From positions 1-51,470 of the forward strand of contig NZ_JXQZ01000016.1 of assembly GCF_000878135.1 (NCBI RefSeq): a DNA stretch of 51,470 nt, written 5' to 3'. Positions 22,973 through 29,885 of the stretch are shown piece after piece; positions within the stretch are counted from its first letter, which is position 1; the number at the start of each line of letters is the position of its first letter. The notes beneath the pieces are model-generated. The model searched no databases. It was not told where the DNA came from and saw only the letters and a list, made by a program, of their open reading frames with translations. The position numbers and the translations under genes are program-made. The DNA is from Frigoribacterium sp. MEB024 (lineage in GTDB: Bacteria; Actinomycetota; Actinomycetes; Actinomycetales; Microbacteriaceae).

Positions 22973-25230
22973 GCCCCTCGCTGATCGTCCCCGGTGCGAT
23001 CCCCGGCGTCACCATCGACCCGGCGGCGATCTCGACGTCCGCCGCCACCTTCCGCAGCACGGCGACCGCCATCGCCGAGAAGGGTGCGGGCGTCGTCACC
23101 TCCTGGTCCGGGCTGTCGGGCGTCTACGCGGCGCCCGAGGCCGAGCAGTTGTTCGTCGCCATGGACCCGGTCGGCACGAGCACGCAGACCCTCGGTGACA
23201 CGTTCGGCCAGGTCGCGACGTTGCTCGACGACCTCGCCACGGCCGTCGCCGCGCCCGTCGCCCGGCTCAAGGAGCTCGTCACCGAGGCCGAGGCCTTCAC
23301 CGCCGAGGTGTCCGGCGGCGTCACCTACAGCACCGAGAGCTACAACTCGTACATCTCGAGCGGCCCCGACGAGACCACGGTCGAGTGGTACGACCACATC
23401 CCCTCGCGCAACCGCAACGACGAGTTGCTCGGCGAGGTGAACGCCGAGGTCGCCAAGATCGACGCGGCCCGAGCCGAGTGCGAGAACGGCATCAACGCGT
23501 TGCGCACCGACCCGATGTGCTTCCCCGAGCAGGTCGGCCTGTCGGCCGAGCAGCTCGACTCGATGAAGGACCTGCCCTACGGCGCCCCGGGCGACCCGCA
23601 CAAGACCTGTTCCGAATCGATGGGCACGGGCCTCGGCATGTTCATCGCCGAGGCGGCCTACGGCGCCGGTGCCCTGGTGGGTTGGGACATCCAGGGCGGC
23701 ACGGGCGTCACCAAGGAGTTCGGACTCAAGGCCTGGGGCGGCCTGCTGCAGGGGCTCGGGGCCATCGCGATCTCGGGTGTGCCGATGCTCGCCCTGGCGT
23801 ACGCCCCTCCCGGCACGGTGCCGGCGGCCGCCCAGCCGGCCGTCGACTGGTACCGCACCACGATCGAGGGCGTCACGCAGGGCATCGTGGGCACGCCCGA
23901 GATGTACGACGAGGACCCGGTCGCGGCCGGCACCTACGCCACCCTCGGCGTGGCCTCGTTCTTCGTCCCGGTCGGAGGCGCAGCCGTCGGCGGGACGAAG
24001 GCGGCGACGGGCCTCGCACGGCTCGGCGGCGCCGCGGAACGAGCTGCGCTCCGTGCCCCCGAGGGTTCCCTGTCGCGGATCGGCCTGACGCACGCGGGTC
24101 ACGCCCTGAACGCCATGTCGGAGACCACGCGTCTGTTGACCGGAGGGCACGGCGAGGCCGGTCGCGGGCCGGACGCCGCGCCCTCGCGGTTCGACGAGCA
24201 ACTCACCCGCCTCGACGACGTCGTCGGCGTCCGCGCCGACGGCCTCGCGCCACCGCCCACGCGCGTCGACGGCCCCGACACGACGCCCGGGCCGGTCCGT
24301 GGTGACGACGCGTCCGCCCCGCCCGTCCGCGACGACGCGTCCGCCCCGCCGGTCCGTGACGACTCGTCGGCCCCGCCGGTCCGTGACGACGCGTCCGCCC
24401 CGCCGGTCCGCGAGGACGCGTCCGCCCCGCCGGTCCGCGAGGACGCAGGAGGCGCGGGTCACGCCGACGACGCCCCCGCGGCCGACCAGCCCGGTCACGC
24501 CGACGGCGATGCCGGAACGGGTGGCTCGGGCGGCGACGCCCCCGCTCAGCCAGCCCCGGTCAAGGACGCCCCGACGGGTCCGATCACCGACGCCACGGGG
24601 ACGAGGGACCTCACCCCGATCATCGACGGTAGCTCGATGACCCGTGACCAGCTGGCCGACTACCTGGACGTGATGGACCCCAAGGCGGGTGCGGCGTTCC
24701 GGGACGAAGGCAAGTGGCCGATCGAGCAGCAGGTACCTCGCGAGACCAGCTTCCTCGGGCCGGACGGGAAAGTGTGGTGGGACAAGTTCGCACCCAAGGA
24801 AGGGTTCGTGCGGCATGAGGACGGTAGCCCGGTCCTGACCCGCGACCCGGACATCCCCGTAGGTTCGATCATCGACCGCGAGGGTCCGGGCGACGGCCGG
24901 TTCACCTCTCCGCTCCTTCCGTCTGGGGAAAGCGTGCCGCACAGCTGGCGCGCCCTCCCGTGGGTCGAGGACACGGTCCACAGATACGAGGTGACCGGCG
25001 ATCTGAACGACATCCGAGGTGCGTACGATCGATCGACCGATCCCGACGCCAAGGCTGCCGTAGACGTCATCATGGAGAGGTACACCATGAGCTGGGACGA
25101 CGTCCATGTCCAGGCCGGAACGATAGCCACGGCCTTCGGGGAGCGGGGTGGCGGCATCCAGTACCGCATGCCCCTCGGCGTCGATCTCTTGATCGGGCTC
25201 GGCCTTCTCAAGGACATCACCATCACGTGA
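22969..25230 (+). CDS. Polymorphic toxin with WXG-like N-terminus and TNT-type NAD+ glycohydrolase domain
   Basis: The 753-residue protein has three parts. Residues 1-110 are helical with a WSGL turn at residues 46-49, as in type VII-exported effectors. The middle has two hydrophobic glycine-rich stretches (for example WGGLLQGLGAIAISGVPMLA) and then a disordered linker with five 9-residue repeats (446-490). From about residue 550 it matches the TNT domain: VGSIIDREGPGDGRF (R637), VPHSWRALP (R661), H671, and the closing AFGERGGGIQYRMP with Q731, the expected catalytic Gln. TNT domains destroy NAD+ in the target cell. Between H671 and Q731 the chain is longer than in the Mycobacterium prototype as I remember it. 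The tip has lower GC than the body. The genes downstream are the probable immunity proteins. Confidence 0.88.
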   Translation: MSPSLIVPGAIPGVTIDPAAISTSAATFRSTATAIAEKGAGVVTSWSGLSGVYAAPEAEQLFVAMDPVGTSTQTLGDTFGQVATLLDDLATAVAAPVARLKELVTEAEAFTAEVSGGVTYSTESYNSYISSGPDETTVEWYDHIPSRNRNDELLGEVNAEVAKIDAARAECENGINALRTDPMCFPEQVGLSAEQLDSMKDLPYGAPGDPHKTCSESMGTGLGMFIAEAAYGAGALVGWDIQGGTGVTKEFGLKAWGGLLQGLGAIAISGVPMLALAYAPPGTVPAAAQPAVDWYRTTIEGVTQGIVGTPEMYDEDPVAAGTYATLGVASFFVPVGGAAVGGTKAATGLARLGGAAERAALRAPEGSLSRIGLTHAGHALNAMSETTRLLTGGHGEAGRGPDAAPSRFDEQLTRLDDVVGVRADGLAPPPTRVDGPDTTPGPVRGDDASAPPVRDDASAPPVRDDSSAPPVRDDASAPPVREDASAPPVREDAGGAGHADDAPAADQPGHADGDAGTGGSGGDAPAQPAPVKDAPTGPITDATGTRDLTPIIDGSSMTRDQLADYLDVMDPKAGAAFRDEGKWPIEQQVPRETSFLGPDGKVWWDKFAPKEGFVRHEDGSPVLTRDPDIPVGSIIDREGPGDGRFTSPLLPSGESVPHSWRALPWVEDTVHRYEVTGDLNDIRGAYDRSTDPDAKAAVDVIMERYTMSWDDVHVQAGTIATAFGERGGGIQYRMPLGVDLLIGLGLLKDITIT
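24304..24438 (+). repeat. Five tandem 27-bp coding repeats in the toxin linker
   Basis: Units at 24304, 24331, 24358, 24385 and 24412 each encode D-D/E-A/S-S-A-P-P-V-R with few third-base changes. The copy number sets linker length between translocation region and TNT tip. A GGAGGCGCGG element follows at 24447. Confidence 0.9.
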
Positions 25231-25243
25231 GGACGGAAACGAC

Positions 25244-25579
25244 ATGACGACGCTCGAGGCTGCTGTGGCCACCATTGAGGCCGAAGGGCTCGACAGATTC
25301 CCTTACGTGATCGGCGACGATCACGGCAGCTCGACGAACGCTCTGGTCCTCACCCAACAGGATGGCGTGTGGACTTCCTTCTCCACGAACGAGCGGGCCG
25401 GTGTCGAGGAGACCAGCATTCGCACCTACGAAGACCTGTCCCGCGCTCTGGACGACTTCCTGCGTCTCATGCGGCTGAGGGCAGACGAGGATGCGCTCAT
25501 GTCGCGCATCAGGGAGAAGAACAGGATCGCCCACGAAACGTGGCAGCAGTCGCAGGACGGCCGGCTCGACCGGGCTTGA
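25244..25579 (+). CDS. Putative immunity protein 1 (type A) for the TNT toxin
   Basis: The 111-residue acidic soluble protein lies 13 bp after the toxin stop codon, the normal place for an immunity gene. Key stretches are AEGLDRFPYVIGDDHGSS, DGVWTSFSTNERAGVEET and the tail DALMSRIREKNRIAHETW. No signal or membrane segment is present, so it would act in the cytoplasm against imported or self-made toxin. It is close to the ORF at 27059 (most residues identical), and shares the general pattern 'VIGD ... W.SF..(D/N)ER..VEE..(R)TY......DFL' with all other members of the array. It is not obviously related to mycobacterial IFT; assignment rests on position and expansion. Confidence 0.7.
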   Translation: MTTLEAAVATIEAEGLDRFPYVIGDDHGSSTNALVLTQQDGVWTSFSTNERAGVEETSIRTYEDLSRALDDFLRLMRLRADEDALMSRIREKNRIAHETWQQSQDGRLDRA

Positions 25580-25594
25580 CAAGGAGCCGTCTGA

Positions 25595-25894
25595 ATGAGC
25601 GGCAGGGAATCCTTGGAGTCGCAGGTGCAGGCCCTCGGGCTCGGTCATCTCAATTACGTGATCGGTGATCCTGAAGCGAGCAAACCTTACGCCCTCGTCA
25701 TCGCCAAGAAGGCTGAGATCTGGAGCACGTTCTACGTCGATGAGCGAGGACTCGTCGAGGAGCAGAGCGTTCGGACTTACGGCGATCAGGAGGCAGCGAG
25801 CTCGGATTTCATTCGCCTCTTGCGAAACATGGCACGAATCGCAGAAATCCGTAAAGAGCGGGCAGCCCGCGGCCGGGCCGATGGGCAGAGTTGA
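25595..25894 (+). CDS. Putative immunity protein 2 (type B)
   Basis: The 99-residue protein starts at ATG 25595 behind AAGGAG, 15 bp after the previous stop. It carries LGHLNYVIGDPEASKPYALV, WSTFYVDERGLVEEQSVRTY and a basic tail EIRKERAARGRADGQS. It resembles the second half of the ORF at 26001 and the ORF at 27989 more than its immediate neighbour, so at least two subtypes alternate along the array. Confidence 0.7.
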   Translation: MSGRESLESQVQALGLGHLNYVIGDPEASKPYALVIAKKAEIWSTFYVDERGLVEEQSVRTYGDQEAASSDFIRLLRNMARIAEIRKERAARGRADGQS

Positions 25895-26000
25895 CGAGTT
25901 GGTCCAGTGGCCGGAGCTTTCTGCGTCATGCGTTTGTCGGACCGAAAACACCGGACGTCGACGAGATTGGACGACATTGGAGCCCCCTGACGCGCGCGAC

Positions 26001-26642
26001 GTGAACGGACTCCGAGCAGAAGTGGAAGCGGCCAATTTCGGGCATCTGAATTTCCTCATCGGCGACACCTCGCTGCGCGTTCCGGGTGCGCAGGTGGTCG
26101 GGCAGATCGACGGGGTGTGGGTGACGTTCTTGCGCGACGAACGAGGTCTCGTGGAAGAGCTGACCCTCGTCGAGCATCCGGATGAGCGCTCTGCCGTGAC
26201 GGAGTTCATGTCGCAGCTGCGGAACCTCGCCCGGTTGGAGGAGTTGAAGGCCCTCCTCGAGGATGATGGTCTCCTTCGCTTCGACCACGTCATCGATGGT
26301 GACTACACGGGAGGATCAACTGCCTCCTCGAGGAGATCCATGACTGACGGCGACTCGAACACTCTGGCCTCGTTGCCGAACCGCGTGAATCAACTCGGGC
26401 TCGGGTACCTGAACTTTCTGATCGGTGACGGGGAGACACAGCGTCCATACGCACTCGTCATCGCCCAGGGCGAAGATGGCTGGAGCACCTTCGTCAGGGA
26501 TGAAAGAGGGCTGACCAGGGTCAAGAGCGTCCGGACGTATCCGGACGAGCGGTCGGCAGTCGAGGGGTTCCTCGTTCTGCTCGACGGCATGGCGCTCGTC
26601 AAGCGGCTTCGTTCCGAGGCCGCGGCTGAGAAGGACGTCTAG
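26001..26642 (+). CDS. Putative double immunity protein 3+4 (type C fused to type B)
   Basis: The frame is open without a stop from well before 26001 to 26642. From GTG 26001 the first domain (GHLNFLIGDTSLRVPGAQVV, DGVWVTFLRDERGLVEEL) matches the ORF at 26660. A linker follows with LLRFDHVIDGDYTGGS, which looks like a truncated start of a further paralogue (compare DLGHVIDGDPANRTD at 27396). A second full domain then begins with MTDGDSNTLASLPNRVNQLG. Its ATG at 26340 has GAGGAG six bases upstream, so it may also be made alone as a 100-residue protein. An earlier start (ATG 25881) cannot be excluded. Confidence 0.65.
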   Translation: MNGLRAEVEAANFGHLNFLIGDTSLRVPGAQVVGQIDGVWVTFLRDERGLVEELTLVEHPDERSAVTEFMSQLRNLARLEELKALLEDDGLLRFDHVIDGDYTGGSTASSRRSMTDGDSNTLASLPNRVNQLGLGYLNFLIGDGETQRPYALVIAQGEDGWSTFVRDERGLTRVKSVRTYPDERSAVEGFLVLLDGMALVKRLRSEAAAEKDV

Positions 26643-26659
26643 CCGGTGCTCGAGGGCTG

Positions 26660-26959
26660 ATGAGTAGGACCGACGTGGACGGACTGAGAGCAGGAGTGGA
26701 AGCGGCCGGGCTCGGGCACCTCCGTTTCCTCATCGGGAACACGTCCCTGCCCGTCCCCGGCGCGCGCGTGATCGGGCAGATCGACGGGGTGTGGGTGACC
26801 TTCCTGCGCGACGAACGAGGTGTCGTCGAAGAGCGGACACTCGTCGAGTATCCGGATGAACGCTCTGCCGTGACGGAGTTCATGTCCCAGTTGCAGAACG
26901 TCGCCCGGTTGAAGGAGTTGGAGGCCCTCCTCGACAAGGGCCTGGAGCCCCATGACTGA
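26660..26959 (+). CDS. Putative immunity protein 5 (type C)
   Basis: The 99-residue protein contains LGHLRFLIGNTSLPVPGARV, GQIDGVWVTFLRDERGVVEE and the tail NVARLKELEALLDKGLEPHD. It is nearly a copy of the first domain of the ORF at 26001, which implies recent duplication of a block. Start ATG 26660, 18 bp after the previous stop. Confidence 0.7.
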   Translation: MSRTDVDGLRAGVEAAGLGHLRFLIGNTSLPVPGARVIGQIDGVWVTFLRDERGVVEERTLVEYPDERSAVTEFMSQLQNVARLKELEALLDKGLEPHD

Positions 26960-26987
26960 GCGTGCCCGGCGAGAAGGAGCGGACGTC

Positions 26988-27056
26988 GTGCAGCCATGTG
27001 ACGAGACCCTGGCCGTCCTCGAGGCAGAGGATCGACGACCGCCGAGGGGCCCCAGG
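26988..27056 (+). pseudogene. Fragment of an immunity-type paralogue
   Basis: In the 99-bp gap a short stretch starting with GTG 26988 reads DETLAVLEAEDRRPPRGP. DETLAVLEAE resembles the N-terminal helix of the type A members (ETVATIEAEGLD). It breaks off before the VIGD core and is out of frame with the next gene. It is best seen as the remnant of a deleted array member. Confidence 0.4.
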
Positions 27057-27058
27057 GG

Positions 27059-27394
27059 ATGACGACACTCCAAGAAACGGTCGCGACGATCGAGGCCGAG
27101 GGGCTCGACAGGTTCGCCTACGTGATCGGTGATGATCACGCCATTTCGGCGGACGCCCTGGTCCTGACCCGACGGGACGGCGTCTGGACCTCCTTCTCGA
27201 CCAATGAACGTGCCGGTGTCGAGGAGACCAGCGTTCGCACGTACGAGGAACTCTCCGACGCTCTGGACGACTTCCTGCGTCTCATGAGGCTGAGGGCCGA
27301 CGAGGACGCACTCATGTCGCGCATCAGGGAGAAGAACAGGCTCGCCCACGAGACGTGGCGGGCGTCACGAGACGACCCACCGGGGAAGGCCTGA
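27059..27394 (+). CDS. Putative immunity protein 6 (type A)
   Basis: The 111-residue protein starts MTTLQETVATIEAEGLDRFA and contains DGVWTSFSTNERAGVEETSV and DALMSRIREKNRLAHETW. It is a near duplicate of the first array member at 25244, with changes clustered in the first third (DDHAISADALVLTRRD against DDHGSSTNALVLTQQD). Clustered change would fit altered toxin specificity. Its stop is directly followed by the next gene. Confidence 0.7.
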   Translation: MTTLQETVATIEAEGLDRFAYVIGDDHAISADALVLTRRDGVWTSFSTNERAGVEETSVRTYEELSDALDDFLRLMRLRADEDALMSRIREKNRLAHETWRASRDDPPGKA

Positions 27395-27395
27395 C

Positions 27396-27992
27396 ATGGC
27401 GACGATCGAATCGGTGCACGCCGTCATGGCGGCAGAGGGACTCGACGACCTAGGACACGTCATCGACGGTGACCCCGCGAACAGGACGGACTGCCTCGTC
27501 GTCACCCGACGCGACGATGCCTGGGTGTCCTTTTCCACCGACGAGCGCGCGGCGGTCGTCGACGGGAGCGTACGGACCTACCCGAGCGAGTCCGAGGCCC
27601 TGGAGGACTTCCTCGTCCTGCTCCGGCTGAAGAAGCTCCTCCGCGACCTGCAACGGGAGCGCGACCTCGAGCGCGTCGAACGTGCGTCGATGACCGACCT
27701 CGCGTCGCTGCCTGCGCAGATGGAGGCGGAGGGCTTGCACCGCGTCCGTGTCGCTCTCGGTGACGTGTACCTCAGGCGCCAGGACTGTCTCGTCGTGGCG
27801 CGACGTGACGGCGTGTGGAGCACTTTCTACGTCGACGAACGAGCTGCCGTGGAGGAACGGAGCCTGCACACGTTTCCCGACGAGGTCTCGGCCGTGGCCG
27901 ACTTCCTCGACCGTCTGAGGTCCCAGCATCGCAAGCTCGAGATCCGGGACGAACTCCGAGACCGACGCCGACGAGCAGGAGAACCGTCATGA
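27396..27992 (+). CDS. Putative double immunity protein 7+8
   Basis: The 198-residue protein has two tandem copies of the array domain. The first (GLDDLGHVIDGDPANRTD, DAWVSFSTDERAAVVDGSV) is type A-like; the second begins MTDLASLPAQMEAEGLHRVR and contains DGVWSTFYVDERAAVEERSL, ending in a very basic tail. As in the ORF at 26001, the second domain starts with MTD and LASLP, so both fusions may come from one ancestral event. The next gene overlaps its stop (ATGA). Confidence 0.7.
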   Translation: MATIESVHAVMAAEGLDDLGHVIDGDPANRTDCLVVTRRDDAWVSFSTDERAAVVDGSVRTYPSESEALEDFLVLLRLKKLLRDLQRERDLERVERASMTDLASLPAQMEAEGLHRVRVALGDVYLRRQDCLVVARRDGVWSTFYVDERAAVEERSLHTFPDEVSAVADFLDRLRSQHRKLEIRDELRDRRRRAGEPS

Positions 27993-28300
27993 CGATGGTC
28001 GCGCGCACCCTGGCCGCTCTCCGAACCCAGGTCGACGCCGGCGGACTCGGCCACCTGAATGCCGTCATCGGGGACGCCTCGACGCAGAAGCCCTTCGCGC
28101 TCGTCCTCGCTCGACGGGACGAGGTGTGGAGCACCTACTTCCTCGACGAGCGAGGCCTCGTCGAGGAACAGAGCATCCGCACCTACGACGACGTCGAGGC
28201 AGCCGCAGCCGACTTCCTCCGGTTGCTGGGCAACCTGGCCCGCATCGAAGAGATCGATGCCGAGCTGGCCGCCCGTCGGCAGGCGCAGCGTCCTCAGTGA
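27989..28300 (+). CDS. Putative immunity protein 9 (type B)
   Basis: The start ATG 27989 overlaps the previous stop as ATGA and gives a 103-residue protein with GGLGHLNAVIGDASTQKPFA, VWSTYFLDERGLVEEQSIRT and the tail ARIEEIDAELAARRQAQRPQ. An in-frame extension to 27815 exists but overlaps the preceding gene and reads as arginine-rich. Last member of the array; GC content is back near the window average here. Confidence 0.7.
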   Translation: MTMVARTLAALRTQVDAGGLGHLNAVIGDASTQKPFALVLARRDEVWSTYFLDERGLVEEQSIRTYDDVEAAAADFLRLLGNLARIEEIDAELAARRQAQRPQ

Positions 28301-28327
28301 TCTCTCGGCAGGGTTCAAGCTGCGTTT

Positions 28328-28354
28328 GAGGTACGAAACGCTGGTCAGAGGTAC
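28328..28354 (+). promoter_or_regulatory. Direct repeats in the hsp20 promoter region
   Basis: GAGGTAC occurs at 28328-28334 and again at 28348-28354, one helical double-turn apart, 73-99 bp before the start codon. TCAA and TTGA half-sites lie just upstream, but neither a HAIR nor a CIRCE consensus is present. The repeats may bind a regulator. Confidence 0.3.
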
Positions 28355-28426
28355 ATTCGTGTCGTCAACGAGCCGGGGCCACCTGGTCCCGGGTGATACC
28401 GATCAACCGAAAGGGGACTCTTCATC

Positions 28427-28882
28427 ATGGCCATGTCTTTCGATCCTTTCACCGAGCTCGACCGCCTCACCGGTGCCCTCACGGGCCTGCGGCAGGGGCC
28501 CAGGGTCATGCCGGTCGACCTCTACCGCGACGGCGACCGCTACGTGCTCAACGCCGACATGCCGGGCATCGACCCGGGGTCGGTCGACGTCGACGTCGAC
28601 GGCCAGCTGCTGACCATCCGGGCCAACCGCACGCCCGACACCCGCGACGGCGTCAAGTGGCTCGCGCAGGAGCGGCCGCACGGCTCGTACCTCCGCCAGT
28701 TCAGCGTGGGTGAGGGCATCGACTCGAGTCGCATCACGGCCCACTACGACAACGGCGTGTTGTCACTCGTCATCCCGGTCAGCGAGAGGGCGAAGCCGCG
28801 CAAGATCGAGGTCGTCTCGGGCCAGGCGCACGAGAACGTCGACGCGATCGACGCGTCACCGGCCCGCGACACGGCGAGCTGA
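28427..28882 (+). CDS. Hsp20/alpha-crystallin family small heat shock protein
   Basis: The 151-residue protein starts MAMSFDPFTELDRLTGALTG. The alpha-crystallin domain covers about residues 28-125, with MPVDLYRDGDRYVLNADMPG, VDVDVDGQLLTIRANR, and the ARITAHYDNGVLSLVIPV-type end of the domain, followed by a KPRKIEV extension containing the I-x-V anchor. It binds unfolding proteins in the cytoplasm and prevents aggregation. The gene has its own promoter region after the immunity array and a strong terminator at 28929. Confidence 0.93.
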   Translation: MAMSFDPFTELDRLTGALTGLRQGPRVMPVDLYRDGDRYVLNADMPGIDPGSVDVDVDGQLLTIRANRTPDTRDGVKWLAQERPHGSYLRQFSVGEGIDSSRITAHYDNGVLSLVIPVSERAKPRKIEVVSGQAHENVDAIDASPARDTAS

Positions 28883-28928
28883 CCCTCTCGGCGCCCACGC
28901 CGTCGACCCCGGTCACCCCGTCGACCCC

Positions 28929-28964
28929 GACCACCCCGTCACGATCCGTCGTGGCGGGGTGGTC
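28929..28964. terminator. Strong terminator hairpin after hsp20
   Basis: The 16-nt arms 28929-28944 and 28949-28964 pair fully apart from one G-U, closed by a TCCG tetraloop. It follows direct repeats of GTCGACCCCG. The rest of the 295-bp gap to 29178 contains a reverse GGAGGCGCG element near 29093 and no gene. Confidence 0.75.
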
Positions 28965-29177
28965 CCGTTCCGGCGGCGTCACCGCTCGACCGCTCCGCCC
29001 CTCTGCGGCTGCCGCGCGAGTACTGTGCGGCGCCCCGATCGGCCGTGTCACCCGCCACCTGACCGTTGCCTCCGCACGTGGGCGAAGCCGACCCGCGCCT
29101 CCTACCGTTCACGACAGGGCACGGCGCCGACTCGGCGCCGCCCATGAATTCTGAACACCGTCAGCAAGGAGTGCACC

Positions 29178-29633
29178 ATGGCACAGGCCATCGAGACCCT
29201 CGACGTCAACGTCCCCGTCAGCGTCGCCTACAACCAGTGGACCCAGTTCGAGTCGTTCCCGAAGTTCCTCGACGAGGTCGAGTCGATCACCCAGACCACC
29301 CCCACCCTCACGGTGTGGAAGGTCAAGGTCGGACCGGTCGAGAAGACCTTCGAAGCCGAGATCACCGAGCAGCACCCCGACGAGCGCGTCGCCTGGAACA
29401 GCACGGGCGGCGAGGTCGACCACGCCGGCGTCATCACGTTCCACAAGCTGAGCGACGACGTGACGCGCCTCACGGTGCAGATCGACTGGACCCCCGAGGG
29501 CTTCCTCGAGAAGGTCGGCAACACGCTCGGCGCGGACAACCACGCCATCAAGAAGGACCTCAAGAACTTCAAGGAGTTCATCGAGCGCGAGGGCAACGTC
29601 GACGGCGCCTGGCGCGGAGACGTCCAGGCCTGA
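29178..29633 (+). CDS. SRPBCC (START-like) family protein
   Basis: The 151-residue protein reads NVPVSVAYNQWTQFESFPKF, then TVWKVKVGPVEKTFEAEITE and TVQIDWTPEGFLEKVGNTLG, as in the polyketide-cyclase/dehydrase-like SRPBCC proteins that actinobacteria induce under stress. The fold makes a helix-grip pocket for hydrophobic ligands; enzymatic activity is usually unproven. A clear ribosome binding site CAAGGAG precedes ATG 29178. Confidence 0.88.
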   Translation: MAQAIETLDVNVPVSVAYNQWTQFESFPKFLDEVESITQTTPTLTVWKVKVGPVEKTFEAEITEQHPDERVAWNSTGGEVDHAGVITFHKLSDDVTRLTVQIDWTPEGFLEKVGNTLGADNHAIKKDLKNFKEFIEREGNVDGAWRGDVQA

Positions 29634-29661
29634 GCCCGGGCTCGCCTCGCCCCTCCGGGGT

Positions 29662-29746
29662 GTGCAAATCGCGACAATTCGCCGGTTCTCCGGGTACGAC
29701 GCCACCATGTGGCGGCGTGTCGGACGGCAGTTGTCGCGATCTGCAC
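29662..29746. terminator. 85-nt stem-loop between convergent genes
   Basis: Arms GTGCAAATCGCGACAA (29662-29677) and TTGTCGCGATCTGCAC (29731-29746) pair at 15 of 16 positions. The large loop has its own stem around GCCACCATGTGGC. It lies between the SRPBCC gene and glutaminase ends, just before a tandem repeat. Confidence 0.55.
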
Positions 29747-29780
29747 GTCCGGGGGCGTGCGCGCGGTCGGGTTCGGACCG

Positions 29781-29868
29781 GCAGGAGGCGCGGCTCGGCA
29801 CAGCAGGAGGCGCGGCTCGGCAGAGCAGGAGGCGCGGCTCGGCCGAGCAGGAGGCGCGCGTCGGCAGG
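29781..29868. repeat. Four tandem 22-bp repeats with GGAGGCGCGGCTCGG
   Basis: Units begin at 29781, 29803, 29825 and 29847, each GCAGGAGGCGCGGCTCGGCA with small end changes; the last is more diverged. The array lies 17 bp beyond the 3' end of glutaminase and contains four copies of the 9-mer enriched throughout the window. Confidence 0.9.
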
Positions 29869-29885
29869 GCGGCCCGTCGCGCCGC

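Noticed and set aside
24304-24438. Direct repeats considered as a CRISPR array
   Set aside because: The units are contiguous without spacers and encode a repeated linker within the toxin.
22834-25275. An 813-codon open frame on the minus strand opposite the toxin gene
   Set aside because: It is a GC-rich shadow with Arg/Gly/Val-rich low-complexity translation, while the plus frame has clear domains and coupled starts.
27815-27988. N-terminal extension of the last immunity-type ORF
   Set aside because: It overlaps the preceding gene out of frame, reads as Arg/Pro-rich and would break the ATGA coupling at 27989.
28301-28426. HspR (HAIR) or HrcA (CIRCE) operator upstream of hsp20
   Set aside because: Only short TCAA/TTGA half-sites and GAGGTAC direct repeats are present; neither consensus fits.
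29781-29868. Four direct repeats considered as a small CRISPR or attachment site cluster
   Set aside because: The repeats are adjacent without spacers, there are no cas genes or integrase, and the core is the dispersed 9-mer.
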